From Glandiceps talaboti (Eukaryota; Hemichordata; Enteropneusta; Spengelidae): a stretch of DNA of 64,000 bases. Below, piece after piece: positions 11,681 through 28,415 of the stretch. The DNA lies in assembly GCF_964340395.1 (NCBI RefSeq), contig NC_135559.1:4502501-4566500 (forward strand), written 5' to 3'. Made by a program: the position numbers and the translations under genes. The notes under the pieces are model-generated. The model worked only from the letters and a program-made list of their open reading frames with translations. It was not told where the DNA came from and made no database searches. The stretch's first letter is position 1, and each line of letters starts with the position of its first letter.

Positions 11681-12242
11681 TATAATTAAAATGTACTGAG
11701 TGGCAGCAATTATAAACTTTTATGGAAACCATTATATAAACCTATACATGGATAATGATGGCCATACTAGAATACAAATTATAGTATAGCATAGTATAGT
11801 ATATTTTATTTGACGTAGCAATGTAAAAAATACATTATCTAGAGTCAAAAACAACATACAGAAAGAACAATATATGTTTAAATCAAAGGACTTAAACAAT
11901 TTAAACAATTCTATATATATATAATCTATCATACCGGGTATAGTAGATGGTTATACAAATAGCAATAGTACTTAGTACTATAGACTAGTGTAGATAAACA
12001 TGTTTTGACATTATCAGTACCTTAATTCCAAATAACACAAATCATCCATGAACTTGGTAGTGTTTTGGACTCAGTATCTGTTTATGTCTTGTTGTCTCTG
12101 GTTTATCTCTTGATATCTACAAGTAAAGATTCACCCTGTGTACGATATGATAAGATAACAGTGATGACACAAAGTCAAGTCAACCATTGTAGATGTAACA
12201 TTTCTCTGTCTGCCTGCCTGTCCGTCTCTCACTCAGCCTGTA

Positions 12243-12403
<161 letters not shown>

Positions 12404-12446
12404 TGCTAAAGCCAATAAATTAACCAGTTTCTAACTCTAAAAGTTA

Positions 12447-12452
12447 TTTATT
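12447..12452 (-). terminator. Candidate poly(A) signal of MOGAT copy A
   Basis: The minus strand reads AATAAA about 380 nt after the stop codon at 12829. It is the first canonical signal I noticed downstream. Weak evidence by itself. Confidence 0.35.
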
Positions 12453-12828
12453 GGTACTAAATTTCAGATACACGAAACAATTCTGGAATATATATCAGCA
12501 AAGACCTAAGGTTCAGCAAAAGTACATACTTCTAGTATACAATATTTTGTCAGTACAAAATATTCGGCAAATGGATAATCGCTTTATGAAATAAAAAGGG
12601 TTTATGAATTCAAAAATGATTTACAACTAAAAGTTCAAAGTTCACTATTTTATGTATCCAATCATAGTTGAAGGAAAGAGAGAGCATTGAAAAAAACAGA
12701 GCCTCTCGTTGTAGTATTGAAGGACTAATTAATGCTACTTCACAATTATCCTAACTGCCATGTACTTTGTACTACAAAGATTCAGTAATCCAACTTTTAA
12801 AATTACAAATCACATCACTACTATATTC

Positions 12829-15800
12829 TTACAAGATTACAAGTTCTTTATCTTTGTAATCAGGGTATTTGACTTTATGCTCATCAAATAAATGTTTTAA
12901 TTCTCTGACATAAATTTCATGTAACTTGTTTATGTCTTCATCTGTTGGATGTGTCATTTTTTTCACCGGGATGGGGGCTCCAACTGGTCATGCGAAGAAA
13001 AGAAAAATGAAATCAGTTTACCAATTTTTACATACAGTAATGAGAAATGTTTGGTTACATATAAGGTATACCTGTCTGAATAAAACTTAACTGGTCATTA
13101 CTAGATTTACAACTTTCCTAGAAACACTGAGATGTCATCAGCCCTGCTGAATTAATGGAGACCTTGTAGGACAGTGGTGGCTGTGTGAAGGATTTAACCC
13201 CATGTGTTCATAGAGGCTGTGCTGCAGCCATTGTATACATGACAATCAAGTCCATATAGCTATTTTGGGATGTCACCTGACAGTCAGGTGACTACATGTA
13301 CCTATTGTTGTGTTACTTGACAGTCAGGTGATTACCTATTGTTGTGTTACTTGACAGTCAGGTGACTACCTATTGTGCATTACTTGACAGTCAGGTGACT
13401 ACCTATTGTGGCATTACTTGACAGCCAGACCACCTTATTAAACAAAATATTGACAGTTTAGTTTATTTGAAACCTGCCAATTATTAATTTTCCCCAAGGA
13501 TTGTTTTTTTTTTGAATTTCATAAAGTCCTCTGTCAGCATGTTATATACTATATACTTACCAACTGTGTTGATTGGACGTCTCCGAGGTATAATACCAAA
13601 TGTATAGTTAAATATACCACGGCCACTGAAGATAGGGGGAGCAAAGCCAAGGAATCGTTGAAGGTTAAGTTGTAATTTCCGCAACAACGAGCCTTCAGGG
13701 TTAGGCACTTGCTCATATATGTCAGTCTCACCAAATGAATAGACAGGAACTAAATGTGCCCTATCGGTATCATTGAAAAAAAGACAAAGCTTGTAAAATA
13801 CATTTACAATGTATAAAAGTGATATGCAATATGTGACTTGCTTAACTTCAACTCCTGACATGCCATTTACTGACCTGCACCTTCTTTGGTTACCAGTCAG
13901 TCACAATTGAGCATGTTGCATGTTACTATTGTGATCAGTGTTCCATAGAAACATTCTCAGGGGATTTTATAAACGCAGGCAATAGTGGCCTTATTCATTT
14001 CCCTGTTTCTCATCTCCATTCCAACTATACAATTTTAAAAAATGACACCCTCTATGGCCAGATCAGGAAAGCACACAACTTCACTAAGGGCATCCATACT
14101 TAATTCTATGTTTCTTATCATAACACCTTAAAAATGATAGGTTGTTTGGTTAAACATTTTATTAAAACAATTTTTTTTTTAAAGTAAGTGTATGTGCACA
14201 TGTTGTTGACTTTCATTTCATAATCATATGTTAACAGTCCAAATGTCTTAGAAGTGACAATTAAAGTTAGAAGGAAACACTGAACCATTTGTTGAATTAA
14301 GTTGCCAAATTTCAGCAATAACGACAATAATTTATGCTCAGCTATGCACTCATGGGTGGGGTTGCCATCTGACAATCAGGGATGTGAGCTACTACTGCCC
14401 TACTGGGCATCATGACAAACTAGAAAGGCTACTCCAATGGTAAGATATCAACACCCTAAATTTATATCTGGGCAAAAATTATAGTTTACCAACTTGGTAA
14501 ATCAGGAACTTTGATATGTGTATAATATCCTATTGACTTTAATTGTCATTTGTAATTCTAAAGATCCTGGCTATTACAAGTACAATTACAAAATTGATTA
14601 CCAACATGTAAACATTTTTGAGTCTCTCATTTTTTATACCTAAAACCATTGACGCGACCCATTATTTTAAATATTAAAGTGATAAACAAACAACTAAAAA
14701 AAGGGTCACCCTAACCCGGAAGCAATGTGTTCTAATATATGTAATGTTCTAAATAAGGGTGGTGGTGATAGTATTTTTGCTGAGGTTAGGGGGTCTTAAT
14801 TCATACACAATGGGCAACTTTTTAATATATAAAATTTTGCCATACCGTTCACGTACGTATACCACTGGACAGCACTGGATAACATGTTTTTATAGCAAGT
14901 AAACTACAATGTACAATATTTCACCAATACGTAACTCCTTATGAAATTATAACAATTGGTAAAACTACAGCACCTCCCCTTACCCACATCTCAAAGCGAT
15001 CTTTATGAATCCCTTTTTTTCCTTTAGGAGAATAGTAGTAGCTCCCGCATGGGCTTCAAGGGATTCGAGTGCGCCACCAATGACAACGATGCATGCATTG
15101 CCTGGACCAGTCTCACCTAGAACATAGTGAACACTCTCCTTCGTGCAGTCGATAATGCCTATAAAAACAAAAGAAATTGATAGTGTCACAACTACGATCA
15201 AAGAGGGCGATATTTCTTAGCAAGGTCATACATGTTTGATCCTTTACAATGATGTTTATTTATTTAAACGATATAAGGTATCGGGGTTGATGTTATCAGG
15301 AAGGTCTTTCGATAATATGTATCATGACATGATGTGTGTACGACTGCGAAAAAAAAATCTAAGTAACTAAAAAATTGGAAATATCATATTTATGGAACGC
15401 ATAATTTGCAGATCCCCGAATTCTTACCTGCTTGCATCATATAATCCCTGTAGAATGGAAATATAAAGTGACCCGATAAAGTCACAAAATAGGGTTTGAT
15501 TCCAGGAAATTTTTCACTAAATCCAGTTGCCTCTGTCGCAAAGTTGCATACCGCTCCTGTACTCATTATTCCATGAGGGTGAAATCCAAAGAAATAGTTG
15601 TAACTTGGATCTAGATCAGCGGTCTTTGTCAATGTAATTGGGAAATAATCTCGCATATACTTCCATATCACCCATCGACGGAAACGTTCGTGTCTTCTCC
15701 CACCACGGCTTGGCGTCTTGCGGTCATAATACATCCAGCCGTAGTATAGAAGTACGATCCAGTAATACCTGGTGTACAAAACTAAGTAAATACTCAAAAA

Positions 15801-15920
15801 GAGACAAGAGAACCCTAGAATGAGGAAACAGAAAACATATTTGAAAGCTCCAAGCATTTCCAATCGCCGATGCAGTGGAATATTGAAGGGTGCAAACTCG
15901 ACGCCGAGTAATTTGGCCAT
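12829..15920 (-). CDS. MOGAT/DGAT2-family acyltransferase, copy A
   Basis: This is probably a 2-acylglycerol (monoacylglycerol) O-acyltransferase, which transfers acyl-CoA to monoacylglycerol in the ER membrane. Four exons on the minus strand (15920-15428, 15158-14984, 13760-13561, 12983-12829) sum to 1023 nt, or 340 residues, typical of MOGATs. An N-terminal hydrophobic hairpin (residues about 25-60) is followed by TPSRGGRR, DYFPI (about 91-95) and the active-site motif HPHG (114-117) in FGFHPHGIMSTGA. Later blocks are VIGGALESL, EKKGFIKIALR, LVPVYSFGE and GRGIFNYTFG. KTADLDPSYNYFFGFHPHG closely follows vertebrate MOGAT2 (KTAELDPSRNY..). I chose the start MAKLLGVEFAPF by comparison with copies B and C; an in-frame ATG at 16010 would add 30 unconserved residues. 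Wax synthase or DGAT2 activity is possible. The gene is divergent from copy B. Confidence 0.92.
13268..13430. repeat. Tandem repeat with CACCTGACAGTCAGGTG palindrome
   Basis: About four units of 34 bp contain GACAGTCAGGTGACTACCTA followed by TTGTTGTGTTACTT. The first copy forms the near-palindrome CACCTGACAGTCAGGTG. It lies in intron 3 of MOGAT copy A. Confidence 0.8.
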
Positions 15921-17972
15921 TTTGGAGCCAGTACTATCGGACAACAATTTTGCAGTGACAGAACTTGACACCACCTGGGCATGAGTAGACGACAGAATGA
16001 CAAAGGTCAAAGGTCAACGGAACGGTTGCATTGTTCATTTTTTTTTATCAATTTTACGCCAAAGATAGTTTAAACTCTGATCAGAGCTCTGGCTCTGATG
16101 GCGGAGTAGGTCAACTTCTGGGGTCAACTTTTAATAGCTGTAACACAATGTGTATTATATACTTTATATACTTACAACAATACCCTACACGTATTGCATT
16201 GTAGTGTTAACACACTTAGATACCAAAATAGAATTGTCAATTTTATGTACAGTTGTAATAAAGTTATATCTTCACTTATTTTATCTTATCTTATAGACCT
16301 AAGGAAATGTGTACTCGAATTAGTAACCAACCTGCAGGTAGTACACTAGGTGATACTGCACTGGACCGCGACTGTTTGAAACTATTTTGTAAAATGACTA
16401 TTTCTCAATATTGTACACATTGAGGTGTATTGAATCATCTATAGAAACGTGTGTACATCTGTCTGTACACATTATACGATATGAAAATATTATTAATCTA
16501 TTTTTTACAGTAAAATCAGTGCCTCCACCGACCAGAAAATATCATATTTGCACACATAACGTAATCGCATCAAACACGCGTAAAACTCGTGCTTTCAAGT
16601 GATATCATGAATATATAATTAACACTACATATAAAGGTATCGACTCGGAGGCAAGTCAAACTAACACGGTTGGGTTCAAAACCAAGCTTTCCTATAGATT
16701 TGAACCCATCACTAAACTAAAAACCTTAGCATATAATTCACCTCTAATTAACAGGTACAATGTCTTTTTATAAGTAACACATTTTAGTGAATCTACCTTT
16801 TGTTGCTTGATGAAAGTGTCTCAGTTGAAGCCGGGGATGTCAGGGATTTGTGATAGGGATGTAATTTTTTAATTAGAAGGGGTTATCATGTTAAGAAAGT
16901 GTTCAGTGATGGGGAATGGGGGGGGGGGGCATTGCGATTTTTGAATGTGATGAAAGAACGTGTTCACTCTGGTATTCACGACAAAGTTTTTGCCATTCAG
17001 AGTAAGATAATAGCGCCCTCTACGGCCATATTTTCATTATACAGGGCTAGCTCATGGGGCTAGCTAGCTAAAGTGGTCCCCATAGCCTTATCACAATACC
17101 AAATACCATAGTAATGATAACCCTGTGGTTCACTGCTATTCAAGGGACACACTATTATAATACAAAAATCAATTATATATATTTTCTTCACAAACCAAGT
17201 TACATAAAATGTACCATGAACTCTTAAAGTTGCACAATAATATTGACCACACATTCAAGTTGATTACACTACATCAAATCGAAGCTACATTTTTAGTCAC
17301 AAATTGTAAAAATGAATTTAAATTTCCAATTCTAACTGGCACAAGTTTATATATGGGCTGAACCCTAGTATGATATTATTTATACATAGAGTTTGAGAGG
17401 TTCAGGCTATAATTTGTCAGCTTTGTACGGCTAAGTAAATTAAAAATTTTAAAGTAAAGGTTACGGTAAATATCCTCGCGTCGGTTTTTTTTCGTATTTG
17501 CCCAGCCCATGCAGTCTGCAGATCCGGGGGAGAAACACAAAAATAACCCTCCCTACAGCTGAAGACAACTGCAGAGACAATCATGAACAAATTACACCTG
17601 CCCAAAATACACATTTGCTCTTAAGTACTAAATAAAAAGAACAGTAATTGTCATAAATAATATTGAGCGACAGGTCTGTTGAGAATAAAAAAACATTCGC
17701 GTCACATGTCACAGACAACATGTCCTGACCAGAAATATTTTTTTTTTTGCGCATGCCTAACAGTGTACAATAGAATCAGAGATATTTTAATGTAAATGTA
17801 TTTGATGATTATTTTTCATTTTGAGTCATTGTAATATCTACGTGACCTTTACAAATTAATCTTTATTGACCTTTGAACTTTGACACCCCTTTTAATTTAG
17901 GTTTAGGTCGTATATTTCTGTGGTCTGATCATTATATTCCTGTCGTCTGATCACTTTGCACCAGCAGCAATC
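15921..17972. other. Head-to-head intergenic region between MOGAT A and B
   Basis: About 2.05 kb separate the two divergent start codons, and the 5' UTRs and promoters of both genes must lie here unless distal exons exist. I found no exon and no clear TATA box whose position decides a start. By eye, similarity between A and B stops close to the start codons. The region holds a G-run at about 16919 and GCTAGC repeats at 17046-17068. Confidence 0.55.
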
Positions 17973-20900
17973 ATGACCAAAATACTGGGTATCGAATTTG
18001 CACCTTTAAACATCCCAATACACCGAAGGTTAGAAATGCTCGGTGTTATCAAATTTGTGCTTTCCTTCATGTTTCTAGGATTTGGTTGTCTCTTTTTGAG
18101 TATTTACTTAGTTTTGTACACCAAGTATTACTGGGTCGTACTTCTATACTACGGCTGGATGTATTATGACCGCAAGACGCCAAGCCGTGGTGGGAGAAGA
18201 CACGAACGTTTCCGTCGATGGGTGATATGGAAATATATGCGAGATTATTTCCCAATTACATTGATAAAGACCGCTGATCTAGATCCAAATTACAACTATA
18301 TCTTTGGATTTCATCCTCATGGAATATTTGGTGCTGGTGCTTATTGTAACTTTGCGACAGAGGCATCAGGATTTAGTGAGAAATTTCCTGGAATCAAATC
18401 CCATCTTGTAACCCTCGCTGGACACTTTTTGTTTCCGTTCTATCGGGATTACGTTATGCAGGCAGGTAAGGATAATACAGTACAAACTTTGAAAATTCCC
18501 TAGTGAGCTTCTGCCTGAAAAAAAGTTCTGCAAATCATGTTTTGTGGATTGTGAGCAGTCAAACGTTCATATATCATGTATAGACGACCTCTAATCATTA
18601 ATTCTTATATACTGAGGATTTGATAAAAATCATCTACTCGGTGTATCCAGTGACTGAACGTCTCCATCTCTGCCCAGCTCTGCTTCACAACCGCACAACT
18701 GCAAGGAAAATGTGTGAATAGTTCATTATGCAGGGATGGTGCTGCAATATATCATATACATACCCATTGAAATTACAAGTCAATGTTTTAGAAGTTTTTA
18801 CACAGGAATATTCTGTGGCTGCTATTTGCCCTAATTGTCAGGACTAACAACCTTGCCCCTTACTACCACTTCTCTGCCCACTCGCTGTGCTTGTGTGAGG
18901 AGACTCAGCCAATAAAGTTCTAATAATTTGTCCTGATATAGTCTACACAGTTGTCAAATGCACAGCGCGAGTCTATAACGTTGAACGTGAACATTGACCT
19001 TGAGTTCAACAAATTACGATTAGGACGTCGACCTGATGATAACATAGTTTAATATCAACTCATTAATAGTCATCAACGTTAAATGATGTTAGATAGCATA
19101 TGATATGTGAACGCTATGGTATCAAAACTGTCAGGTATGAAATGCAAGATAATTACAAATGGCTCAAAAGAATAAAAAAGTATACACACAAATAATATCA
19201 AAACTCGACCTCGGACATGATGATGACCCTGATCCTACTGAAGGTCAAACTCAGTCTGTGCTATAAATAGTTGCCCAGCTCAGGTTGTGGATCTAAAGTA
19301 CGTACTGCACTCTTTGCAAACTTGTTTTTTACCTTTTTTTTAATCATTTTGGCTGTAGGTGCCATTGATTGCACCAGAGAGAGTCTCCGCTATGTTTTGC
19401 GAGAGACTGGGCCTGGCAACGCGTGTCTTCTCGTCGTCGGGGGCGCCCGTGAGTGCCTGGAAGCCCACACTGGATCTACAGTTATTCTCCTGAAGGAAAA
19501 GAAGGGATTCATAAAGATTGCCTTGAGATGTGGGTAAGGTCACGTGTTCAGTACAAGTGTAGTAATGACATTATAGACATTTCGAATTCACTAAACATAT
19601 ACCAACATTTACGTTGAAATATTAAAAATTTTATATTGGAGCTGAGATAAAATTGCACATTTAAACAAATCACACAACAATTCAATTAATATGCTTGTGT
19701 TAATAAATCACAGAATTCTGTTCATAGGTTAGTGTTTATTTCGGACAGTTACATGTCCATATATGGTACATTTGTCGGATCAGGAGGCTGTTTACGTCAT
19801 TCTAGCACTTGGAGTTTTACTCATTTGCATGAACAACGTCTGGTTCATAACCTCTGATTCCTCTAGACGTGGAGACGGATTCAAAACTACGGATAGACTC
19901 TAGACTAAGGATATCCATGGTCACATTACTTAAGCTTCAAATTTCCGAAAAATCATGACAAGAAAGAAGAGAACATTATGTTTTACACATGGCAAAGAGC
20001 ATCGATTTCGTCCGAAAATTTGTAATAATGTTATCCGCCGCTGCCGAATTCACACCTAAACATTTAGAACCCCTTTGTTGTATGTTCTACTCTTTATTTT
20101 ATAATTATATATATTCTTTAAAAGTTAAAATCTTCCTCGATGCATCAGTTTTATTGTAAAGGAATCATTATTTATTTCACTTTCGTGTATGTTATCACAT
20201 CCTATCTATTTTCTGATTATTTTATTTCTAACCTATATGATGTAAACATGTGTCTATATATTCAATCATACCGATAGAGCACATTTAGTTCCTGTCTATT
20301 CATTTGGTGAGACTGACATATATGAGCAAGTGCCTAACCCTGAAGGCTCCTATCTCCGAAAACTCCAAGACAATCTTCAACGATTCTGTGGGTTTGCTCC
20401 TCCGGTTCTCAAAGGTCGTGGTATATTCAACTACACGTTTGGTATTCTACCATATCGACGACCTATCCGTACAATTGGTAAGTATGGGATTAACAGCATA
20501 ACACGAACCAATCTCAGCATGAAACTGATAAAGTAACTAGTACTATGGGCGAAGGCTTTACAACAAGTAACACTGAAGTAAAACACTTTCTCTATGTGCT
20601 ACACTCATTTATAGCATTCATATCAAGTATAAAAGTATACTGTTTCAATGTGTTTATTTACAAGCCTAGCATGTGGCCTTTCTAATGTGGTCAATTAGCA
20701 AATGAAATTTGAAAGTATACTTTTACACTTGATATGGATGCTATAAATGATTGTGGTACGTACAGAAAATGCTTTACTTTGGTGTTATGGGTTGTACTTG
20801 ATATGGATGCTATAAATGATTGTAGTACGTACAGAAAATGCTTTACTTTGGTGTTATGGGTTTTACACTCTCTGAACCCCATTAATACCCCGCGGCTCTT

Positions 20901-21502
20901 ATTCATTTTAACTAAATAGATTTTCATCAATATCCTCGCCATTATGAACAATGAGATCTAATAAATGAAATCTAACACTACTAAACTATGAAAGATCGAC
21001 CTAATGATATCTCGTATACAAGACTGCTTCGATTACTTGCAGGGGACATAGATGGTATTTTTCGCTACCTATTTGGTGTGGGGATAGATACCAAGGCGAC
21101 ATCGTTTTGTAATGTCATTTAGTACATTTAATATTTACGCTCTTCTACTTTCTAATGATAAATTAACATCTGATTGCTTGCTTGCTTCTGTTATGTAAGC
21201 GTATATATATATCTACATGTAAAAGGTCGTGAAGGCGACCGGCCATAATTTCGTAGACTTGACATTAGTAATATTTCAGTTCGTACAAGCTAAACTTCAT
21301 TTTGCCTTGTTTACTGTTTCTTTTCTTTTTTGTATTTTCATGACCAGTTGGAGCTCCAATTCCGGTGAAGAGAATTGACGAACCAACAGATGACGACATC
21401 AACAAATTACATGAAATTTATGTCAGAGAATTGAAATGTTTATTTGATGAGCATAAAGTTAAATACCCTGATTACAAAGACAAAGAACTTGTAATCTTGT
21501 AA
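17973..21502 (+). CDS. MOGAT/DGAT2-family acyltransferase, copy B
   Basis: Close paralogue of copy A on the opposite strand. Four exons (17973-18465, 19359-19533, 20278-20477, 21348-21502) have the same lengths (493, 175, 200, 155 nt) and phases, giving 340 residues. It starts MTKILGIEFAPLNIPIHRRL and shows the N-terminal membrane hairpin, TPSRGGRR, DYFPI, and HPHG at 114-117 within FGFHPHGIFGAGAYCNF. Downstream blocks are VVGGARECLEAH, EKKGFIKIALR and LVPVYSFGE. In the 51 residues of the last exon I count six differences from copy A, so the pair is fairly young. The expected role is acylation of monoacylglycerol or diacylglycerol at the ER. Introns are 893, 744 and 870 nt, unlike A's 269, 1223 and 577. 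No broken residue was seen, so it looks functional. Confidence 0.92.
20568..20860. repeat. Inverted plus tandem repeat in intron 3 of MOGAT B
   Basis: A block of about 80 bp (TGAAGTAAAACACTTTCTCT ... TATCAAGTATAAAAGTATAC) at 20568-20645 recurs in inverted orientation at about 20711-20790. The inverted copy is followed by a direct repeat of part of itself (CTTGATATGGATGCTATAAA) at about 20798-20860. Transcripts could fold into a hairpin. It resembles a foldback MITE with an internal duplication. Confidence 0.65.
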
Positions 21503-21689
21503 GAATATAATAGTGATGCGAACTGTAAGTTTCAACATCAGAATATTTATGTTTATTGAATCTACAGTATATACTAGGAAGTGTGTAAATCGGTTGAAAT
21601 GATCATTAATGGCTACAAATTCAAATTCAGACTTTTATCATTTGGGTGGTAACGGTGTTTTGGTAGATTACAGAATAAAAGAGGCAGAC

Positions 21690-22330
21690 AGACTGATTGG
21701 CCAGATCACAGACTGGCATGTAGGCCAGCATACAGATAGACGGACAGACTGATTGGCCAGATCACAGACTGGCATGTAGGCCAGCAGACAGATAGACGGA
21801 CAGACTGATTGGCCAGATCACAGACTGGCATGTAGGCCAGCAGACAGATAGACGGACAGACTGATTGGCCAGATCACAGACTGGCATGTAGGCCAGCAGA
21901 CAGATAGACGGACAGACTGATTGGCCAGATCACAGACTGGCATGTAGGCCAGCAGACAGATAGACGGACATACTGATTGGCCAGATCACAGACTGGCATG
22001 TAGGCCAGCAGACAGATAGACGGACAGACTGATTGGCCAGATCACAGACTGGCATGTAGACCAGCAGACAGTTAGACGAACGGACTGATTGGCCAGATCA
22101 CAGACTGGCATGTAGGCCAGCAGACAGATAGACGGACAGACTGATTGGCCAGATCACAGACTGGCATGTAGGCCAGCAGACAGTTAGACGAACGGACTGA
22201 TTGGCCAGATCTCAGACTGGCATGTAGGCCAGCAGACAGATAGACGGACAGACTGATTGGCCAACTCACAGAATGGCATGTAGGCCTACAGACAGATAGA
22301 CGGACAAACAGACTACCTCGCTCACAATAT
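21690..22330. repeat. 56-bp minisatellite, about 11 copies
   Basis: The unit CAGACTGATTGGCCAGATCA, followed by CAGACTGGCATGTAGGCCAG and CAGACAGATAGACGGA, is repeated about 11 times and degrades at the 3' end. It starts about 190 bp after the stop codon of MOGAT copy B. Confidence 0.95.
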
Positions 22331-22496
22331 ATGCAAACATTTAGACGGACAGGCAAACAGACTACGTACCCAGCTCACAGACTGACATACTTAAAGTTAG
22401 ACAGACAGTCGGACGGACGGACTTCTTAGCTTACAGACTGGCATATAGGAAGACAGATGCAGGGACAGATGGATTGACGGACTACATACATATATA

Positions 22497-22508
22497 GACA
22501 GACAGACT

Positions 22509-22587
<79 letters not shown>

Positions 22588-22625
22588 TGACTGACTGACT
22601 GACTGACTGACTGGCTGACTGACTG
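22497..22625. repeat. (GACA)n / (GACT)n microsatellite
   Basis: About 85 bp of GACA repeats run into GACT repeats. The tract probably grew from the CAGACAGA motif of the neighbouring 56-bp minisatellite. Confidence 0.95.
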
Positions 22626-25160
22626 ACCGATTGCCTAGCTCAAAAACTAACACATAAGATTAGACAGACAGGCAGGTAGCTAGAGAATGACTACACATAC
22701 TAGACACTTAGGCAGACAGACTCGGATAAACGGACAGGCACATGGACGGACAGGCTGACAGAAGAACGGCCAGATAGCTAGGCAGACAGCAAACACAATG
22801 CGATAAACAGACAAATACGATTTCTTATTGACTTATAGTTTTATTCAATCATTATATTGAGTGTACAGTAGTTGAAATATCAATTATCTTTGGGAATTTG
22901 ACAAGGTTTTTAACGTGACAGTACAATGTATAATGCTCCTTAAGGTTAACATAACCTTTCGTTATTTAAGTTTTCACTATAAATTCTGATCCATATACGT
23001 GCTCATTCTTTAATAGTAACTGAAATAATACTGGCTTCTTTATATATAGCATACATTGCTAACAACTACTATAATTAACATTTCTGGCAATGGCAATATA
23101 CTGTCATTTTCTGGTTGCTCCCGGCAAATCTTTACTGGGACACGAGACGATCTTGAAAAAACACAGAGCAGTCACGTGGTTTCTGATATCTAAAGTCTGT
23201 CGCTACATTCTAATCTTGACATATATCGTGAGCCAAGAGTTACCAAGTTGAACACAGTCGAACTAAAAATATGGGATTTACACCCCATTTGTTCAACGTC
23301 ACAACTGGCACCTACACAATTCGTTCTGCTCGAAATAGGAATCAAAGTGTTCAAAGTTGCTACACTGTAGCACTTTATTTTTATCTTAAACTATACTTGT
23401 GCAGGTATAATTTATACCATAATTCTACAATATTTGGCAGAGCAGAGAAATATAGTAGGATATAATATGTTAATTACATCATGGTAGTATTGTTGTTCAA
23501 AAATAGAAAATAAATCCAACTCCGTTAAATTAAATCTTTCCGTCCGTATATTTAAAATCTCAATGCAAAAGAAAGTTGTTGATTTATACTGCAATATTCT
23601 GAGAAAATACTTAGTCATCTGTTTATATACATTAGCTGTAGTGTTCAGTAAATTGTTTGCAATAAAATGAAATATCACGCAATATTGTAGTGGAACTTGT
23701 CCGCATACAATTACGAAATCTGCTATAATGAACAACATAGTTTTCAATGTTTCTCTCAATGTTTTACACTGGGATAATAAAACCATACAAACAACAATAA
23801 CAACAACAACAACAACAACAACAACAAAACTGGTGTGAGATAGCGCCATCAAATTTACAGTAGTCTGACAAGCCTTCATAGAATTCGAAGACATACCCCT
23901 CCCCTCCCCCCCCCCCAGCCAAAACTGGTTTATTGTAGGGCAACGTTATTGTGCAAATTTAAGTTTCAGCTAGAAAATGATGGTCGCTGTCAAAAGTCAA
24001 TGTCTGAATAGTAAGTGTACCTCTAACAATGTGGGCGTCGCCCTTTGAGGGGGGGGGGGCTTAAAAACCATACATCATGTTTGTAATAAACCATACATCA
24101 TGTTTGTAATAAATGTGATACATGTAAAATGATAAGGTAGGAGAACAAAAGATTTCACTGCTGTTGTCATTTATGTCAGGTATCTACTTCCATTGCATGA
24201 CCTAAGACTAAACTAATGATAAAAAACTAAAAACATTTAGAATAATTGCAAAATTGCTTTTAAAATATATAAAAGTACAACAATTTTGGCCAATTAGAAA
24301 TGTTTAAACAATGCAATATAAGCTTATCTGTGTTACGTATACGTCCAATGTATAAGGACTACAATATTCTGTATTGTACATCGTTTCAATGATATTTATA
24401 TTTGATAATGCAATTTGCATATTTGATAATGCAATTTGCATATTGGATATGCCAATTTGCATATTGGATAATGCTGGTGTGACAAATTAAAAAATGTTCC
24501 AAACTATTTGACACAAGCATAGCTGTGTTTATATACTTCTATGTCTAGCACACAGTATTCTGAAATGTATTACTTTGAATGGTTATTCATATTTAACAAG
24601 GTAATTTGCATATTATTTAATTTTAGTATTATGTTACCTTTTTCGTTTTGTTTCTGATAATTACAAACATATAGCTCTGTGGTCTTTAAAATTCGGTTTA
24701 CTTATTATAACAGTTATTATGAGGGACTGATAAGATCGGCACCGGTACATACATTTTTGAAAAGCATTACGGCTGTGTATACTAAAGTATTTTATGTGCA
24801 TTTGCATGGGAAATCATGAAATTGTTACATTCCTACCAAAATCATGCCTCATTTGACCAGTGACAATGTTTGTTTGAATAATTTCCATTTCAAAGCTTCA
24901 TGTACACACATTTACATGCATGTATTATAAACCGTGTTTAAACGGTTGAAAAAAAATTAAAAACAAAAATAATAAAATTACAAAAAATATTTTTGGCATC
25001 ACTCATTTACCTCAGTTGTTGTTTGTCACTTTTACCGCTCTATTAATAAAGTATCCTATGGACTGGATTTTGATGTTAAGTAATATATTCGTCATACATT
25101 TTTCTTTATATGAATATTCATATTGACTACTGGGCGATTTTTAGTGAATTTACAAACAAA

Positions 25161-25210
<50 letters not shown>

Positions 25211-25988
25211 TGTGTGCACACATACTTGTTCGATAAGACGTTCTGAAAATTAATAATTTCTATTTTGCCAATCGCCGCATATATATAAATGGTATGTTCA
25301 TCTCAAAACAACATTAAGAAAATCCAAATAAATTATTGCATTGTTTTGTGGTGTATATATATAGATAGACATATTGTGTGGTTCAAACGTATTTCATAAA
25401 AATATTGCTATACAGCTGTACGAACTTTCCAACAGCTATCAAAGCCCATGATGTTTTCATATATCATTATTATAACACAGAAAATCTAATGATGAATCTC
25501 TTTTAAATGGTGAATAATCACAATAAAGACAGACTCACATTGTGCACTTGGCCAGACTAACATACAGTTGTTGAGGCCACTCCAATAGACCTACCTGTAG
25601 CGCCACCAACGACAGTATTATACAATTCAGCACTGTGCACGTGCACAAACGCAGCGCAATTGAAAGGCTAATATAACAAGCTTTTCACTCACTTTGACAT
25701 TGCCAAATGCTGAAAGGTGGTAATAAACTACATGTAACATGTGTTACGAAAACGTACTCTAGATATTACAGAATCAACTTTGATTGGTTGCCTTCCAGAT
25801 TAAATAAACTATATATATATATATATATATATGCATCATCCTTTGTCATATAGCGGATGTTACAAAAAACAGACAAGCAAAACATTACATTTCAGAACAT
25901 CTCTCTCTGAGATGAAGGATGTAAAGTAGACAAGGGGTGATATATCTTGGTCCTGTGTGCAATACAATCTTACAACTGTCATTCAATC
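22626..25988. other. Non-coding region between MOGAT B and C
   Basis: I see no exon on either strand. It is AT-rich, with (CAA)n at about 23799-23828, a direct repeat of ATTTGATAATGCAATTTGCA at 24400-24440, (CA)n at 25160-25207 and (AT)n at about 25812-25832. The 3' ends of copies B (+) and C (-) converge here. Confidence 0.6.

Positions 25989-28415
<2,427 letters not shown>

Noticed and set aside
11240-11732. Val/Ser-rich and Trp/Ala-rich repeat proteins on the minus strand
   Set aside because: Two frames of the same 24-bp minisatellite, with no start, splice or family support.
15921-16010. Upstream in-frame ATG for MOGAT A at 16010
   Set aside because: The 30 extra residues have no counterpart in copies B or C, whose starts align with the ATG at 15920.
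16660-16720. Two GGGTTCAAA B-box-like strings in opposite orientation
   Set aside because: No A-box, acceptor stem or terminator at the right distances for a tRNA on either strand.
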